Below are positions 15,339 through 25,072 of a DNA stretch of 64,000 nt, in pieces. Below the pieces are notes generated by a model. That model had not been told where the DNA came from and made no database searches. It saw only the letters and a list, made by a program, of their open reading frames with translations. The stretch spans positions 1-64,000 of the forward strand of contig CP097573.1 in assembly GCA_000492175.2 (NCBI GenBank), read 5' to 3'. A program made the translations under genes and the position numbers. How positions within the stretch are numbered: position 1 is the stretch's first letter; the number at the start of each line of letters is the position of its first letter. This stretch comes from Firmicutes bacterium ASF500 (GTDB lineage Bacteria; Bacillota; Clostridia; Oscillospirales; Oscillospiraceae).

Positions 15339-18300
15339 TTAAATCTTGGTGATGTCGATGGGGGTCAGGTCTTCACTGCGGCTCTGCTGCCGGACGGTGA
15401 GCAGGGCCCGGGCGGTGTCCACCGAGGTGACACAGCCCACCCCGTGCTCCACGGCGGAGCGGCGGATACGGAAGCCGTCGCTGTCGTGCTTGCGGCCCCG
15501 GGTGGGGGTGTTGATGATGAGGTCCACGGTGCCGGACGCGATCATGTCCAGAATGTTGGGGTGGGCCTGGGACACCCGGTTGACGCTCTTGCAGGCGATG
15601 CCCGCCCCGGTGAGGGTCTGGCAGGTGCCGGCGGTGGCAAGCAGCTCCACACCCATCTCCTCAAAACCCCGGGCGATGGCGATGATCTCGCCCTTGTCCT
15701 CGTCTTTCACGGTGACGATAATCCGGCCGCCCTTCTTGGGGGCCCGCATCCCGGAGCCCTTGAAGGCCTTGAGCAGGGCCTGGGGATAGGTCTCGGCCAG
15801 ACCCAGTACCTCGCCGGTGGACTTCATCTCCGGGCCAAGGCCGGTGTCCACGTCGGTGAGCTTCTCGAAGGAGAACACCGGGGCCTTGACGGCGTAGTAG
15901 TCGGCCTCCTTATAGATACCGGCGCCGTACTCCAGGTCCTTCAGCTTGGCCCCCAGCATGACCTTGGTAGCCAGGTCGATGATGGGCACGCCGGTGACCT
16001 TGGAGATATAGGGAATGGTCCGGGAGGACCGGGGGTTGACCTCAATCACATAGATGTCGTCGTCGTAGAGGATATACTGGGCGTTGATGAGGCCCACCAC
16101 CCCCAGGTGCTTTGCCATGTTCTTGGTGTGCTTGAGGATGAGCTCCCGGTGCTTGTCCTCCAGGTGGAGGGGGGGATAGACGGCGATGGAGTCCCCGGAG
16201 TGGACCCCGGCCCGCTCCACGTGCTCCATGATGCCGGGGATGAGGATATCCTCCCCGTCGAACACGCCGTCCACCTCCAGCTCCCGGCCCATGAGGTACT
16301 TGTCCACCAGGATGGGGTGCTCCTGGACGGTCATGTTGATGATCTTCATGAACTCCTCAATGTTCCGGTCGGTGTAGGCGATCTCCATGCCCTGACCGCC
16401 CAGCACGTAGGAGGGACGGACCAGCACGGGGTAGCCCAGCTCGTGGGCGGCGTCCAGCGCCTCCTGGGTGGTAAAGACGGTCCGTCCCTTGGCCCGGGGG
16501 ATGCCGCACTTGGACAAAATCTCGTCGAACCGCTCCCGGTCCTCGGCGGCGTCCACGCCGTCGGAGGAGGTGCCCAGGATGCGCACCCCCATGTCGGTGA
16601 GGGCCTTGGCCAGCTTGATGGCCGTCTGCCCGCCGAACTGGACCACCGCGCCCCAGGGCTTTTCCTGTTCCACGATGTTCTGTACGTCCTCGGCGGTGAG
16701 GGGCTCGAAGTACAGCTTGTCGGCCACGTCGAAGTCGGTGGAGACGGTCTCCGGGTTGTTGTTGACGATGATGGTCTCACAGCCCAGCTTCCGCAGGGCC
16801 CAGACGGAGTGGACGGAGCAGTAGTCAAACTCGATGCCCTGTCCGATGCGGATGGGGCCGGAGCCCAGCACCAGGACCTTCTTCCGGCCTGACCCGTCGT
16901 CCCGGGCCTCATTCTCCCCGTCGTAGGTGGAGTAGTAGTAGGGGGTCTCGGCGTCAAACTCGGCGGCGCAGGTGTCCACCATCTTAAAGGCGGGGATGAT
17001 GTGATACTTCTCCCGCAGGGCCTTCACGTCGGCCTGAGCCATGCCGCACAGTGCGCCGATGTAGCTGTCGGCGAAGCACATCTCCTTGGCCCGCTTGAGG
17101 GTGTCCACGTCGGGTTCGCCCTTGCACCGTTTCAGCTCCTCCTCCATGTCGATGATCCGCTTGAAGGCGTCCAGGAACCAGATGTCCATCTTGGTGATGG
17201 AGTAAATCTTCTGGGGGGAGAAGCCCCGGCGCAGGGCCTCGGCCACCACGAACAGCCGCTCGTCGGTGACGTTCACCAGCAGCTCCTCGATCTCGTCGGT
17301 GTACAGCCCCTCCAGCTTGTCCAGCTTGAGGGCCCGGACGTTCAACTCCAGAGAGCGGATAGCTTTCATCACCGCACCCTCGAAGGAGTTGGCGATGGCC
17401 ATCACCTCGCCGGTGGCCTTCATCTGGGTGCCCAGGGTGCGGCTGGCGGTGGTGAACTTGTCGAAGGGCAGACGGGGGATTTTCAGCACGCAGTAGTCAA
17501 TGGTGGGCTCGAAGCAGGCCTTGGTCTTGCCGGTGACGGCGTTGGGGATCTCGTCCAGGGTGTAGCCCAGGGCCACCTTGGCGGCCACCTTGGCGATGGG
17601 GTAGCCGGTGGCCTTGGAGGCCAGGGCGGAGGAGCGGGACACCCGGGGGTTGACCTCGATGACGGCGTACTCAAAGGAGTCGGGGTTCAAGGCGAACTGC
17701 ACGTTGCACCCGCCCTCAATCTCCAGGGCGGAGATGATGTCCAGAGCGGCGGAGCGGAGCATCTGGAACTCCCGGTTGGCCAGGGTCTGGGTGGGGGCCA
17801 CCACGATGGAGTCGCCGGTGTGGACGCCTACGGGGTCGATGTTCTCCATGGAGCAGATGGTAATCACGTTGCCCGCGCCGTCCCGCATGACCTCGAACTC
17901 GATCTCCTTCCAGCCGGCGATGCACCGCTCGATGAGCACCTGGCCCACCCGGCTGAGGTTGATGCCCCGCTCGGAGATTTCCTCCAGGGAGGCCCGGTCA
18001 TAGGCGATGCCGCCGCCAGTGCCGCCCAGGGTGTAGGCGGGCCGGACAATCACCGGATAGCCGATGCTCTCGGCGAAGGAGATGGCATCCTCCACGCTCT
18101 CCACCACCAGGGAGGTGACGCAGGGCTGGTCAATGGACTCCATGCAGTCCTTAAAACCCTGGCGGTCCTCCGCCTTGCGGATGGACTCGGGGGAGGTACC
18201 CAGCAGGCGCACGCCGTACTTCTCCAGGGTGCCGTTCTCATGGAGGGCCATAGCCAGGTTCAGGCCGGTCTGTCCCCCCAGGGTGGGCAGGATGGAGTCG

Positions 18301-18548
18301 GGCCGCTCCTTTTCAATCACCTGGGTGACAGAGGGGATGTTCAGCGGCTCGATATACACATGGTCAGCGATGTCCTTGTCGGTCATGATGGTGGCGGGGT
18401 TGGAGTTGACCAGCACCACCTCCAGACCCTCCTCCTTGAGGGCCCGGCAGGCCTGGGTGCCGGCGTAGTCGAACTCGGCGGCCTGGCCGATGACGATGGG
18501 GCCGGAGCCCAGCACCAGTACCTTTTTCACGTCGGTGTATTTAGGCAT
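15339..18548 (-). CDS. carB: Carbamoyl-phosphate synthase large subunit
   Basis: The 1,069-residue protein is full length for CarB. It has two homologous ATP-grasp halves, starting at KKVLVLGSGPIVIGQAAEFD (residue ~8) and KKVLVLGSGPIRIGQGIEFD (~560), with the ATP-binding PAYTLGGTGGG and PSYVLGGQGME loops, and a C-terminal MGS-like allosteric domain (about 935-1069). It makes carbamoyl phosphate from bicarbonate, ammonia channelled from CarA, and two ATP, for pyrimidine and arginine synthesis. Its ATG overlaps the carA stop (TAATG), so expression is coupled. Confidence 0.97.
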   Translation of the reverse strand: MPKYTDVKKVLVLGSGPIVIGQAAEFDYAGTQACRALKEEGLEVVLVNSNPATIMTDKDIADHVYIEPLNIPSVTQVIEKERPDSILPTLGGQTGLNLAMALHENGTLEKYGVRLLGTSPESIRKAEDRQGFKDCMESIDQPCVTSLVVESVEDAISFAESIGYPVIVRPAYTLGGTGGGIAYDRASLEEISERGINLSRVGQVLIERCIAGWKEIEFEVMRDGAGNVITICSMENIDPVGVHTGDSIVVAPTQTLANREFQMLRSAALDIISALEIEGGCNVQFALNPDSFEYAVIEVNPRVSRSSALASKATGYPIAKVAAKVALGYTLDEIPNAVTGKTKACFEPTIDYCVLKIPRLPFDKFTTASRTLGTQMKATGEVMAIANSFEGAVMKAIRSLELNVRALKLDKLEGLYTDEIEELLVNVTDERLFVVAEALRRGFSPQKIYSITKMDIWFLDAFKRIIDMEEELKRCKGEPDVDTLKRAKEMCFADSYIGALCGMAQADVKALREKYHIIPAFKMVDTCAAEFDAETPYYYSTYDGENEARDDGSGRKKVLVLGSGPIRIGQGIEFDYCSVHSVWALRKLGCETIIVNNNPETVSTDFDVADKLYFEPLTAEDVQNIVEQEKPWGAVVQFGGQTAIKLAKALTDMGVRILGTSSDGVDAAEDRERFDEILSKCGIPRAKGRTVFTTQEALDAAHELGYPVLVRPSYVLGGQGMEIAYTDRNIEEFMKIINMTVQEHPILVDKYLMGRELEVDGVFDGEDILIPGIMEHVERAGVHSGDSIAVYPPLHLEDKHRELILKHTKNMAKHLGVVGLINAQYILYDDDIYVIEVNPRSSRTIPYISKVTGVPIIDLATKVMLGAKLKDLEYGAGIYKEADYYAVKAPVFSFEKLTDVDTGLGPEMKSTGEVLGLAETYPQALLKAFKGSGMRAPKKGGRIIVTVKDEDKGEIIAIARGFEEMGVELLATAGTCQTLTGAGIACKSVNRVSQAHPNILDMIASGTVDLIINTPTRGRKHDSDGFRIRRSAVEHGVGCVTSVDTARALLTVRQQSRSEDLTPIDITKI

Positions 18549-19642
18549 TATTTGGCACCTCCCTTTTTGGCGGCCATATTGTCAATAAAGCGGTTGAACA
18601 GATATTCTGTGTCCCTAGGGCCGGCGTTGGCTTCTGGGTGGAACTGGGTGGTGAAACAGTTGGGCCGCTTGTACCGCAGGCCCTCGCAGGTGCCGTCGTT
18701 CACGTTGACGTGGCTCACCTCAGCCACCGCCGGGTCTACGGAGTCGGCCAGCACCATATAGCCGTGGTTCTGGCTGGTGATGAACACCCGGCCCTTCTCC
18801 AGGTCCCGGACGGGGTGGTTGCCCCCCCGGTGGCCGTAGGCCAGCTTGCCGGTTTTGGCTCCGGTAGCCAGCGCCAGCAGCTGGTGGCCCAGGCAGACGC
18901 CGAAGAGGGGGATGTCACTGTGGTAGAGCTTTTTCAACTCCTCGATGATGGCGGTATTCTCCGCCGGGTCGCCGGGGCCGTTGGAGAGCATCACGCCGTC
19001 GTAGCCCCCGGACAGCACCGCCCCGGCGGGGGTGGAGGCGGGCAGGGCGGTCACCTTGCAGCCCCGCCTGCGCAGACACTCGATCATGTGCTGCTTCACG
19101 CCGTAGTCCATCATAGCCACATGGAACCGCTCCTCGCCGCAGGCGGAAAAGACCTCCGGCTCGCTCCGGGTGACCAGAGGGACGGTGTCCTTCACCTGAT
19201 AGGCTTTCAGCTGTTCAAGCACCTGGGCGATATTAAAATGCTCCGCGCAGGTGAGCATTCCGTTCATGCTCCCCTGACTGCGGAGTATTTTGGTCAGCGC
19301 CCGGGTGTCCACACCCTGGATGCCGGTGATATTGTGTTCCTTCAAATAGCTGCCCAGGTCGCCCTCGCAGCGGAAATTGCTCCCCCGGGGGGACAGGTGC
19401 CGGACGACGAGGGCCTCCACCCAGGGCCGGCGGGACTCGTTGTCCTCGCTGTTGACGCCGTAGTTGCCGATGAGGGGGTAGGACATGACCACGCCCTGTC
19501 CGGCGTAGGAGGGGTCGGTCAGAATCTCCTGGTAGCCGGCCATGGAGGTGTTGAACACCATCTCGCACACCCGCGTCTCGGTGGAGCCGATGCTGGTGCC
19601 AGAGAAGATGCTTCCGTTGGCTAAAATCAAGGTTGCTTTCAC
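18548..19642 (-). CDS. carA: Carbamoyl-phosphate synthase small (glutaminase) subunit
   Basis: The 364-residue protein starts at a GTG and has the CarA N-terminal domain (LILANGSIFSGTSIGS; NTSMAGYQEILTDPSYAGQ) and a C-terminal class I glutaminase. The nucleophile Cys is in FGVCLGHQLL and the His-Glu pair in TTQFHPEAN. It hydrolyses glutamine and feeds ammonia to CarB. The ribosome site is weak (GTGAG), and the gene is preceded by a near-consensus promoter at 19696-19724. It is the first gene of a two-gene operon. Confidence 0.97.
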   Translation of the reverse strand: MKATLILANGSIFSGTSIGSTETRVCEMVFNTSMAGYQEILTDPSYAGQGVVMSYPLIGNYGVNSEDNESRRPWVEALVVRHLSPRGSNFRCEGDLGSYLKEHNITGIQGVDTRALTKILRSQGSMNGMLTCAEHFNIAQVLEQLKAYQVKDTVPLVTRSEPEVFSACGEERFHVAMMDYGVKQHMIECLRRRGCKVTALPASTPAGAVLSGGYDGVMLSNGPGDPAENTAIIEELKKLYHSDIPLFGVCLGHQLLALATGAKTGKLAYGHRGGNHPVRDLEKGRVFITSQNHGYMVLADSVDPAVAEVSHVNVNDGTCEGLRYKRPNCFTTQFHPEANAGPRDTEYLFNRFIDNMAAKKGGAK

Positions 19643-19695
19643 GTTGCTTCACTCACTTTCCCTTCCGGTTCTGCTTCAATCGGTGTAATCAAGTT

Positions 19696-19724
19696 ATTAT
19701 ATCGAAAACAGCGTCATTTTGCAA
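19696..19724 (-). promoter_or_regulatory. carAB promoter
   Basis: On the minus strand: TTGCAA (19719-19724), 17-base spacer, TATAAT (19696-19701). The leader to the GTG start is about 45-50 bases, too short for a full PyrR attenuator. Confidence 0.8.
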
Positions 19725-19800
19725 GATGGCGTTTTCCCTTTTTCTGTCACAATATCCGGGGGGATATTTGAGCAATTTGCGGGGAAGGATATGGTTTGTT

Positions 19801-19883
19801 TGCAGGGCGCGACGACCCCGGCGCGCCGCGTTCTTGAGCTGCGGGGTCCAAAAACACGGGCCGCCCAGGTCGTCGGCCCCTAC
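19801..19883. repeat. Mosaic intergenic repeat, copy A
   Basis: Left end GCAGGGCGCGACGACCCCGG, right end GGTCGTCGGCCCCTACAA. It is a degenerate member of the GTAGGGCG..GACGACCC family (see 20586 and 27765). Its right end abuts the ribosome site of the DUF421 gene. Confidence 0.6.
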
Positions 19884-19898
19884 AAGGAGGCGGTCATC

Positions 19899-20573
19899 GT
19901 GTTTACCGGCCTTTTGCGCACGATCATCCTATACATCCTCATCATCGCCGGGGTGCGGCTGATGGGCAAGCGGCAGGTGGGGGAGCTGGAGCCCTCGGAG
20001 CTGGTGCTGTCCCTCATCATCGCCGACCTGGCCTCGGTGCCCATGCAGGACTACGGCATCCCCCTGCTTACGGGGATCGTGCCCATCCTGACGCTGCTTT
20101 CGGTGACCATGATCCTGTCGGTGCTGACCATGAAGAGCGTCCGCTTTCGGGCGCTGCTGTGCGGCAAGCCCAGCGTGGTGGTCCGGGACGGGGCGGTGGA
20201 CCAGCGGGAGATGGCAAAAAACCGGCTCACGGTGGACGAGCTGCTGGAGGAGCTGCGCATCCAGGGCTACACCGACCTGTCCGTGGTGAAGTACGCCATT
20301 CTGGAGACCAACGGCCAGTTGTCCGTCCTGCCCTACGCCAACCAGAAGCCCCCAACGGCCCGGGACATGAAGGTGAGCGTGGAGGAGGGCGGCCTGCCCC
20401 GGGTGGTGGTCAGCGACGGCAAGCTGCTGGAGCGTAACCTGAAGGCTCTGGGCCACGACCGCTCCTGGCTGGACCGGCAGCTCACCCAGCGGGGCTGTAA
20501 GGATGTGTCCAAGGTGTTCCTTCTCCTGGTGGACGAGGGGGACGCGGTGTATTTCGCGGAGAAGGATGGGTAA
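19899..20573 (+). CDS. DUF421 (YetF/YcaP-like) membrane protein
   Basis: A GTG at 19899 with AAGGAGG eight bases before is the preferred start; upstream in-frame codons lie in the repeat at 19801-19883. The 224-residue protein has three membrane helices (about residues 5-85: LLRTIILYILIIAGVRLMGKRQVGEL..., LVLSLIIADLASVPM, IVPILTLLSVTMILSVL) and the YetF cytoplasmic domain with the RDGAVDQREMAKNRLTVDEL and GYTDLSVVKYAILE signatures. Family function is unsettled; envelope-stress or spore roles have been suggested. The DUF4363 partner follows at 20684. Confidence 0.88.
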   Translation: MFTGLLRTIILYILIIAGVRLMGKRQVGELEPSELVLSLIIADLASVPMQDYGIPLLTGIVPILTLLSVTMILSVLTMKSVRFRALLCGKPSVVVRDGAVDQREMAKNRLTVDELLEELRIQGYTDLSVVKYAILETNGQLSVLPYANQKPPTARDMKVSVEEGGLPRVVVSDGKLLERNLKALGHDRSWLDRQLTQRGCKDVSKVFLLLVDEGDAVYFAEKDG

Positions 20574-20585
20574 CAGGAGGACGTG

Positions 20586-20663
20586 TGTAGGGCGCGACGA
20601 CCCCGGCGCGCTGCCCTGCGCAGGCCGGTTGACGGCGGCGGGCCGGGTCGTCCCGCCCTACGA
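20586..20663. repeat. Mosaic intergenic repeat, copy B
   Basis: Ends TGTAGGGCGCGACGACCCCG and GGGTCGTCCCGCCCTAC form near-perfect 17-base inverted termini around a short core. It fills the gap between the DUF421 and DUF4363 genes. Confidence 0.75.
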
Positions 20664-20683
20664 CAGGAATTGGAGGAATCTGG

Positions 20684-21064
20684 ATGAAGCGACTTTATAT
20701 CGCGTTGGCTCTGCTGGCGCTCCTTCTGGGGGCCAGCTTAGCCAACGCCTGGTATGCCCAATCCCTCACCGGGGACATGACGGACCGGCTGAGGCAGGCC
20801 CAGTCGCTGGCGGAGGGGGAGAACTGGGATCAGGCGGAGGCGGTGACCCGGCAGGTCTATGAGGACTGGCAGGACCACCACTTCTACCTCCACACCTTCA
20901 TGCGACACAGCGACACCGACCAGGTCCTCCGGGCCTTCCGTCAGGTGCTGGAGTACCTGCGCCTCCAGGAGCCCGACCAGTACAACGCCGCCAACGCCGA
21001 CCTCGTGGCCCAGCTGGAGCTTCTGGCCGAGATGGAGCAGGCGTCGGTGGTGAACGTCCTGTAA
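20684..21064 (+). CDS. DUF4363 family protein
   Basis: The 126-residue protein has an N-terminal membrane anchor (KRLYIALALLALLLGASLANA) and an exported helical domain (about 30-126). DUF4363 genes typically follow DUF421 genes in clostridia, and they do here, so the two likely form a membrane complex. The ribosome site is GGAGGAATCTGG. A strong hairpin at 21065-21109 follows its stop. Confidence 0.85.
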   Translation: MKRLYIALALLALLLGASLANAWYAQSLTGDMTDRLRQAQSLAEGENWDQAEAVTRQVYEDWQDHHFYLHTFMRHSDTDQVLRAFRQVLEYLRLQEPDQYNAANADLVAQLELLAEMEQASVVNVL

Positions 21065-21109
21065 AAAACAGCGCCTGAGCCCCGGAAAAGGGGGGCTCAG
21101 GCGCTGTTT
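21065..21109. terminator. Bidirectional terminator between DUF4363 and the antiporter
   Basis: AAACAGCGCCTGAGCCCC and GGGGCTCAGGCGCTGTTT are perfect arms. On the minus strand it is followed by TTTTTTAC, on the plus strand by TGTC, so it is stronger for the antiporter gene. Confidence 0.8.
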
Positions 21110-21110
21110 G

Positions 21111-22292
21111 TCATACCAGCTCGGGGCCCTTGGAGATGGACATCTTGAGGAGCACGGGGGTCAGAAGAGCGGAGGCGATGACGGCCAGGACGATGGCGGG
21201 GAGGATAGCGGGGTCGATCATCCCCGCGCTGATGCCCCGCTGGGCCACCATCAGGGCCACCTCGCTCCGGGCCACCATGCCGATGCCCACCACCAGGGAC
21301 TGATGACGGGTCATGCGGCAGGCCAGTCCGCCCAGGCCGCAGCCCACCACCTTGGACAGCACGGCGGCCAGCACCAGAAGCAGGGCGAAGACCAGAATGC
21401 TGGAGTTCATGTCCCGCAGGTTAGTCTTCATGCCTACGCCGGCAAAGAACACCGGGGTAAACACCATATAGGAGGTGATGGTGAACTTCTTAGCCACAAA
21501 TTTCCGGGCCTTGGTCACGTTGCACAGGATCAGTCCGGCGAAGTATGCGCCGGTGATATCGGCCACGCCGAACCACTCCTCGGAGCAGTAGGCCATGAGC
21601 AGGCAGAAGGCCAGCGACCACACCGCCACCCGGCGGCTGTGCCAGTGCTCCTCGGCCACATAGGTAAAGATCCGGCGGACCACCAGGCCCACGCCCAGCA
21701 CAAAGACGAAAAACAGCACGATATGGACCATCACCATCACCGGATCGGAGTCCCCGGAGCTGAACGCGCTGAGGATGGACAGGACTACAATGCCGATGAT
21801 GTCGTCAATGAGGGCGGCGCTGAGCAGGGTGGTGCCCGTCTTTGTTTTCAGCTTGCCCATCTCGTTGAGGGTCTCCACCGTGATGGACACCGAGGTGGCC
21901 GAGAAGACCGAGCCCATAAAGGCAGATTTCAGCAGGTTATAGGCGGTGAACTCCCCGCCGCAGAAGAAAAAGAGGTACAGCCCGCCGCACAGGAACAGGG
22001 GGACGAACACCCCCAGCACGGCGATGACGCTGGCCTGGAGGCCGGTCTCTTTCAGCTCTTTCATGTCGGTGTCGATACCGGCGGTGAACATGAGCATAAT
22101 GACGCCGATCTCCGCCGTCTTAATCAGAAAGTCAGTGCTTTCCAGCACGCCGAGGCCGCTGGGACCCATGATGATGCCCGCCAGCAGAGCGCCCACCACC
22201 TGGGGCAGGTGGACGTGCTCGGTGAGCAGTCCGAAGACCTTTGTGGACAGCAAAATAATTGCCAGCAGCAAGAGATATGTATAGGATTCCAT
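21111..22292 (-). CDS. CPA2-family cation:proton antiporter (KefB/NapA-like)
   Basis: The 393-residue protein has about 12 membrane helices and the CPA2 landmarks VVGALLAGIIMGPSGLG, an inverted repeat fold and the paired-acidic segment LIDDIIGIVVLS. There is no C-terminal TrkA-N domain, so it is a NapA-like transporter rather than a gated KefB. It should exchange Na+ or K+ for H+ at the cytoplasmic membrane. The ATG follows GGAGGGAGA. It stands alone between two oppositely reading neighbours. Confidence 0.88.
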   Translation of the reverse strand: MESYTYLLLLAIILLSTKVFGLLTEHVHLPQVVGALLAGIIMGPSGLGVLESTDFLIKTAEIGVIMLMFTAGIDTDMKELKETGLQASVIAVLGVFVPLFLCGGLYLFFFCGGEFTAYNLLKSAFMGSVFSATSVSITVETLNEMGKLKTKTGTTLLSAALIDDIIGIVVLSILSAFSSGDSDPVMVMVHIVLFFVFVLGVGLVVRRIFTYVAEEHWHSRRVAVWSLAFCLLMAYCSEEWFGVADITGAYFAGLILCNVTKARKFVAKKFTITSYMVFTPVFFAGVGMKTNLRDMNSSILVFALLLVLAAVLSKVVGCGLGGLACRMTRHQSLVVGIGMVARSEVALMVAQRGISAGMIDPAILPAIVLAVIASALLTPVLLKMSISKGPELV

Positions 22293-22437
22293 TTCATTCT
22301 CCCTCCAGAATAATAGCCCGGGTTCTCCGGGCGTCCCTGTATTATAGCACCGTGATGGGGGAAGTCAATGGGCAAAACAGCGGGAAACCCCGAAGGGCTC
22401 CCGCGGTTTTTGGGAAAACCGTCGAATCGGCTGAAAT

Positions 22438-23475
22438 TCATCCGCCCAGCGCCTCCAGCGCTCTGTGATAGACATCCAGATCGGCGGCCCAGTCCAGGTC
22501 ATTCCGGTCGGTTTTCAGGCTGGGACAGCGCTGGGTCAGGATACCGGCAAAGTACTGGGTGAAGCGGGAGGCCCCCAGGGCGTCCAGGTGGTGCTCGTCG
22601 TAAAACATGCTCTCATTCAGGCCGATGGCGGCGTAGTCCTCGTTGAAGTCATGAAAGGGGAGGCCGTGCCGCTCCGCCATGGCCTCCACCGTGTTCAGCA
22701 AGGCCTTCTCCTCCAGCTCCAGGTTGGAGGGGCTCTTCACCAGCCACAGGGCGACGCCCTCCTCCCGGCACAGCTTGATGATCTCCTCCAGCCAGTACTG
22801 GTTTTTCTCCAAAAGGGGGTCGGCACGGGTCACCGTCTCGATGGCGGGCCGGGGGCGGGGAACCTCCTGGGGCTCCAGCATGACGAAGCCCTTGTAGGGG
22901 TCACGGGCCTGGGAGCGGCGGAAGGTAAGGTCGCTTTTGTCCAGGTCGCTCCAGCGGTCGTGATACATCATAAAGTTGAACAGCGCGGATACCCGGCCCT
23001 CCAGGTCGGGGGCGGACTGGAGGGCCAGCTCCACCTTGTTCCAGGACAGAGGCAGGTCGTCCATATAGGAGAAGGTGACCGGGAAGGTGTCCTTCTCGTT
23101 GTAATACTCCTTGTCCCCGAAGGCCATGCGGCACTCCACCACCACCAGGGCGGGGGACTGGGTCTTCAGCGCCTCCTTCATATAGGTGTAGGTGGCCCAC
23201 AGGGGCTGCTGCTGGGTGGCAAAAACGTAGCTCTTCACCCCTGTCTCCTCCCAAAGCTCCAGGGGGCTGAACGCGGCGTAGGCGTGGCTGGGGCCGAAGA
23301 ACATCACCTCGAACTGGCCGGGCTCCTCGTTGTAGAAGCCGGCGATTTTGTTGGTCATGTCCCAGGCTCCGGACAGGGATTTTCGGGCCAGGACGCGCTG
23401 GAGAGGGACCAGGATCAGCCCCAGCAGGAGCAGAAAGGCCAGGGCGGAGCAGAAAAATTTAGCTGTCTTGTTCAT
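22438..23475 (-). CDS. AlgJ/DltD-like SGNH-type acyltransferase partner
   Basis: The ATG at 23475 follows TAGGAGGCGGAGAG; a longer upstream frame is ignored. The 345-residue protein has a single N-terminal membrane anchor (about 5-27) and an extracytoplasmic SGNH-like domain: FFGPSHAYAAFSP holds the Ser of the GDS-like block and YDEHHLDALGASRFTQYF the Asp-x-x-His block. It lies 11 bases after the MBOAT gene. Such pairs move an acyl group across the membrane to a surface polysaccharide; the acceptor here is unknown. Confidence 0.8.
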   Translation of the reverse strand: MNKTAKFFCSALAFLLLLGLILVPLQRVLARKSLSGAWDMTNKIAGFYNEEPGQFEVMFFGPSHAYAAFSPLELWEETGVKSYVFATQQQPLWATYTYMKEALKTQSPALVVVECRMAFGDKEYYNEKDTFPVTFSYMDDLPLSWNKVELALQSAPDLEGRVSALFNFMMYHDRWSDLDKSDLTFRRSQARDPYKGFVMLEPQEVPRPRPAIETVTRADPLLEKNQYWLEEIIKLCREEGVALWLVKSPSNLELEEKALLNTVEAMAERHGLPFHDFNEDYAAIGLNESMFYDEHHLDALGASRFTQYFAGILTQRCPSLKTDRNDLDWAADLDVYHRALEALGG

Positions 23476-23486
23476 CTCTCCGCCTC

Positions 23487-24944
23487 CTAGAACTGGAAAT
23501 AGGTAAAGGCCCTGGCGTTGTACCCGGGACCGTAAATGCCAAAGATCAGCACCGTCAGCACCGCGCATAGGTAAAGGGCCCAGCGGACCGGCAGGGCCCG
23601 GCGGGTGATATAGGGCCGCAGGGGGCCATACCGCTCCTGGAGCAGGTCCGCAGCCAGGAGCACCCCCAGGAAGAACAGCACGGCCAGGAAATTGGGGGCG
23701 TTCAGCTCCAGGGCAAAGAGCTGCCCCGGCAGGGCGGACAGCTCAAAATGACGGACCGCGTGGAGGATCATCCCCCAGGCTGCGGAAAAGGAGGGGGCCC
23801 GGAAAAACAGCCAGGCGAAGTCCACCAGGCAGAAGGTGAACAGGGTCCGCAGGGCGGTCCAGAGGGGCCGCTCCCGGCGGATGCCCAGGGCCCGGGAGAG
23901 CCTCTCCCGGGCGGGCCGGAGCAGGGCTCCGGCCACCTGATAGGCTCCGTTCAGTCCGCCCCACACCACAAAGGACCAGTTGGCCCCGTGCCACAGGCCG
24001 CTGACCAGGAAGGTGACCATGGTGTTGAGGTATTTTCGCAAAGTTCCCTTCCGGCTTCCTCCCATGGGGATGTACAGATAGTCCCGGAACCAGGTGGACA
24101 GAGAGATGTGCCACCGCCGCCAGAACTCCGCCGCCGACTGAGCCAGGTAGGGCCGGCGGAAATTTTCCATCAGGGTGAAGCCCATCACCTGGGCCGCGCC
24201 GATGGCGATGTGGGAGTAGCCGCCGAAGTCGCAGTAGATTTGAAAGGCGAAAAACACCGTGGCCAGCACGATGGCCGCGCCGGGGAGCTGGGCGTAGTGG
24301 TCATACACGTAGTCCACCAGCAGAGCCAGCCGGTCAGCGATGACGATTTTTTCAAACATCCCCCACAGCATGAGGAGCATCCCGTCCCGGGCCCGGTCGG
24401 GGTCAAAGTCATGGCGCTCATAGAGCTGGCCCAGCAGGTTTTTGGACCGCTCAATGGGCCCGGCCACCAGCTGGGGGAAGAAGGAGACGAACAGGGCGTA
24501 CCGGAAGGGATTGCGCTCCGGCTCCACCTCGCCCCGGTAGACATCCATGGTGTAAGACAGGGCCTGGAAGGTGTAGAAGGAGATGCCCACCGGGAGAATT
24601 ACGTCGAAGGCGGGCCGCTTGAAGGCGATCCCCGCCAGGGCCAGCGTGGCGGTGAGGTTGTCCAGAAAGAAGCCGAAATATTTGAAAAAGAACAAAATCG
24701 CCAGATTGGAGGCGAAGCTGAGCAGGACCCACAGCCTCTTCCGCCTCCAGTGGATGAGCAGGCCGCTGGCGTAGGTGATGAGGGTGGACAGGGCAATGAG
24801 CAGGGCATATTTGACGTTCCAGCACATATAAAAATAATAGCTGGCCGCCAGGAGCCACACCCACCGCACCCGGTGGGGCAGGAAAAAGTAAACCGCTGTT
24901 ACCAGGGGGAAGAACAGCAGAAAGTCGATGGAATTGAACAGCAT
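23487..24944 (-). CDS. MBOAT family O-acyltransferase (AlgI-like)
   Basis: The 485-residue protein has about 11-12 membrane helices and the MBOAT core: FFPQLVAGPIERSKNLLGQL, DFGGYSHIAIGAAQVMGF, RRPYLAQSAAEFWRRWHISL and the invariant His in VSGLWHGANWSFV. AlgI-type proteins transfer acyl groups from a cytoplasmic donor to an extracytoplasmic acceptor. It is the first gene of a two-gene operon with the SGNH protein. The start follows GGAGGCGCTT. Confidence 0.92.
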   Translation of the reverse strand: MLFNSIDFLLFFPLVTAVYFFLPHRVRWVWLLAASYYFYMCWNVKYALLIALSTLITYASGLLIHWRRKRLWVLLSFASNLAILFFFKYFGFFLDNLTATLALAGIAFKRPAFDVILPVGISFYTFQALSYTMDVYRGEVEPERNPFRYALFVSFFPQLVAGPIERSKNLLGQLYERHDFDPDRARDGMLLMLWGMFEKIVIADRLALLVDYVYDHYAQLPGAAIVLATVFFAFQIYCDFGGYSHIAIGAAQVMGFTLMENFRRPYLAQSAAEFWRRWHISLSTWFRDYLYIPMGGSRKGTLRKYLNTMVTFLVSGLWHGANWSFVVWGGLNGAYQVAGALLRPARERLSRALGIRRERPLWTALRTLFTFCLVDFAWLFFRAPSFSAAWGMILHAVRHFELSALPGQLFALELNAPNFLAVLFFLGVLLAADLLQERYGPLRPYITRRALPVRWALYLCAVLTVLIFGIYGPGYNARAFTYFQF

Positions 24945-25072
24945 AAGCGCCTCCGAAGACAGGTTGATTTCCAGGGAAATAGTATACCACAGCCGGAGGG
25001 AGAAAAAAAGAGCTCTTTTGTGTTGTCAAACCCCGGCTCCAGCGGCATAGACTGTCCTGGAGGTGAATTTAC

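Noticed and set aside
16992..18761. Long antisense frames over carB, purL (28641-30821) and fapA (13550-14932)
   Set aside because: These are shadows of high-GC codon bias; the plus/minus partner is a full-length conserved enzyme in each case.
19643..19700. PyrR attenuator ahead of carA
   Set aside because: The leader is only about 45-50 bases and shows no terminator/antiterminator pair.
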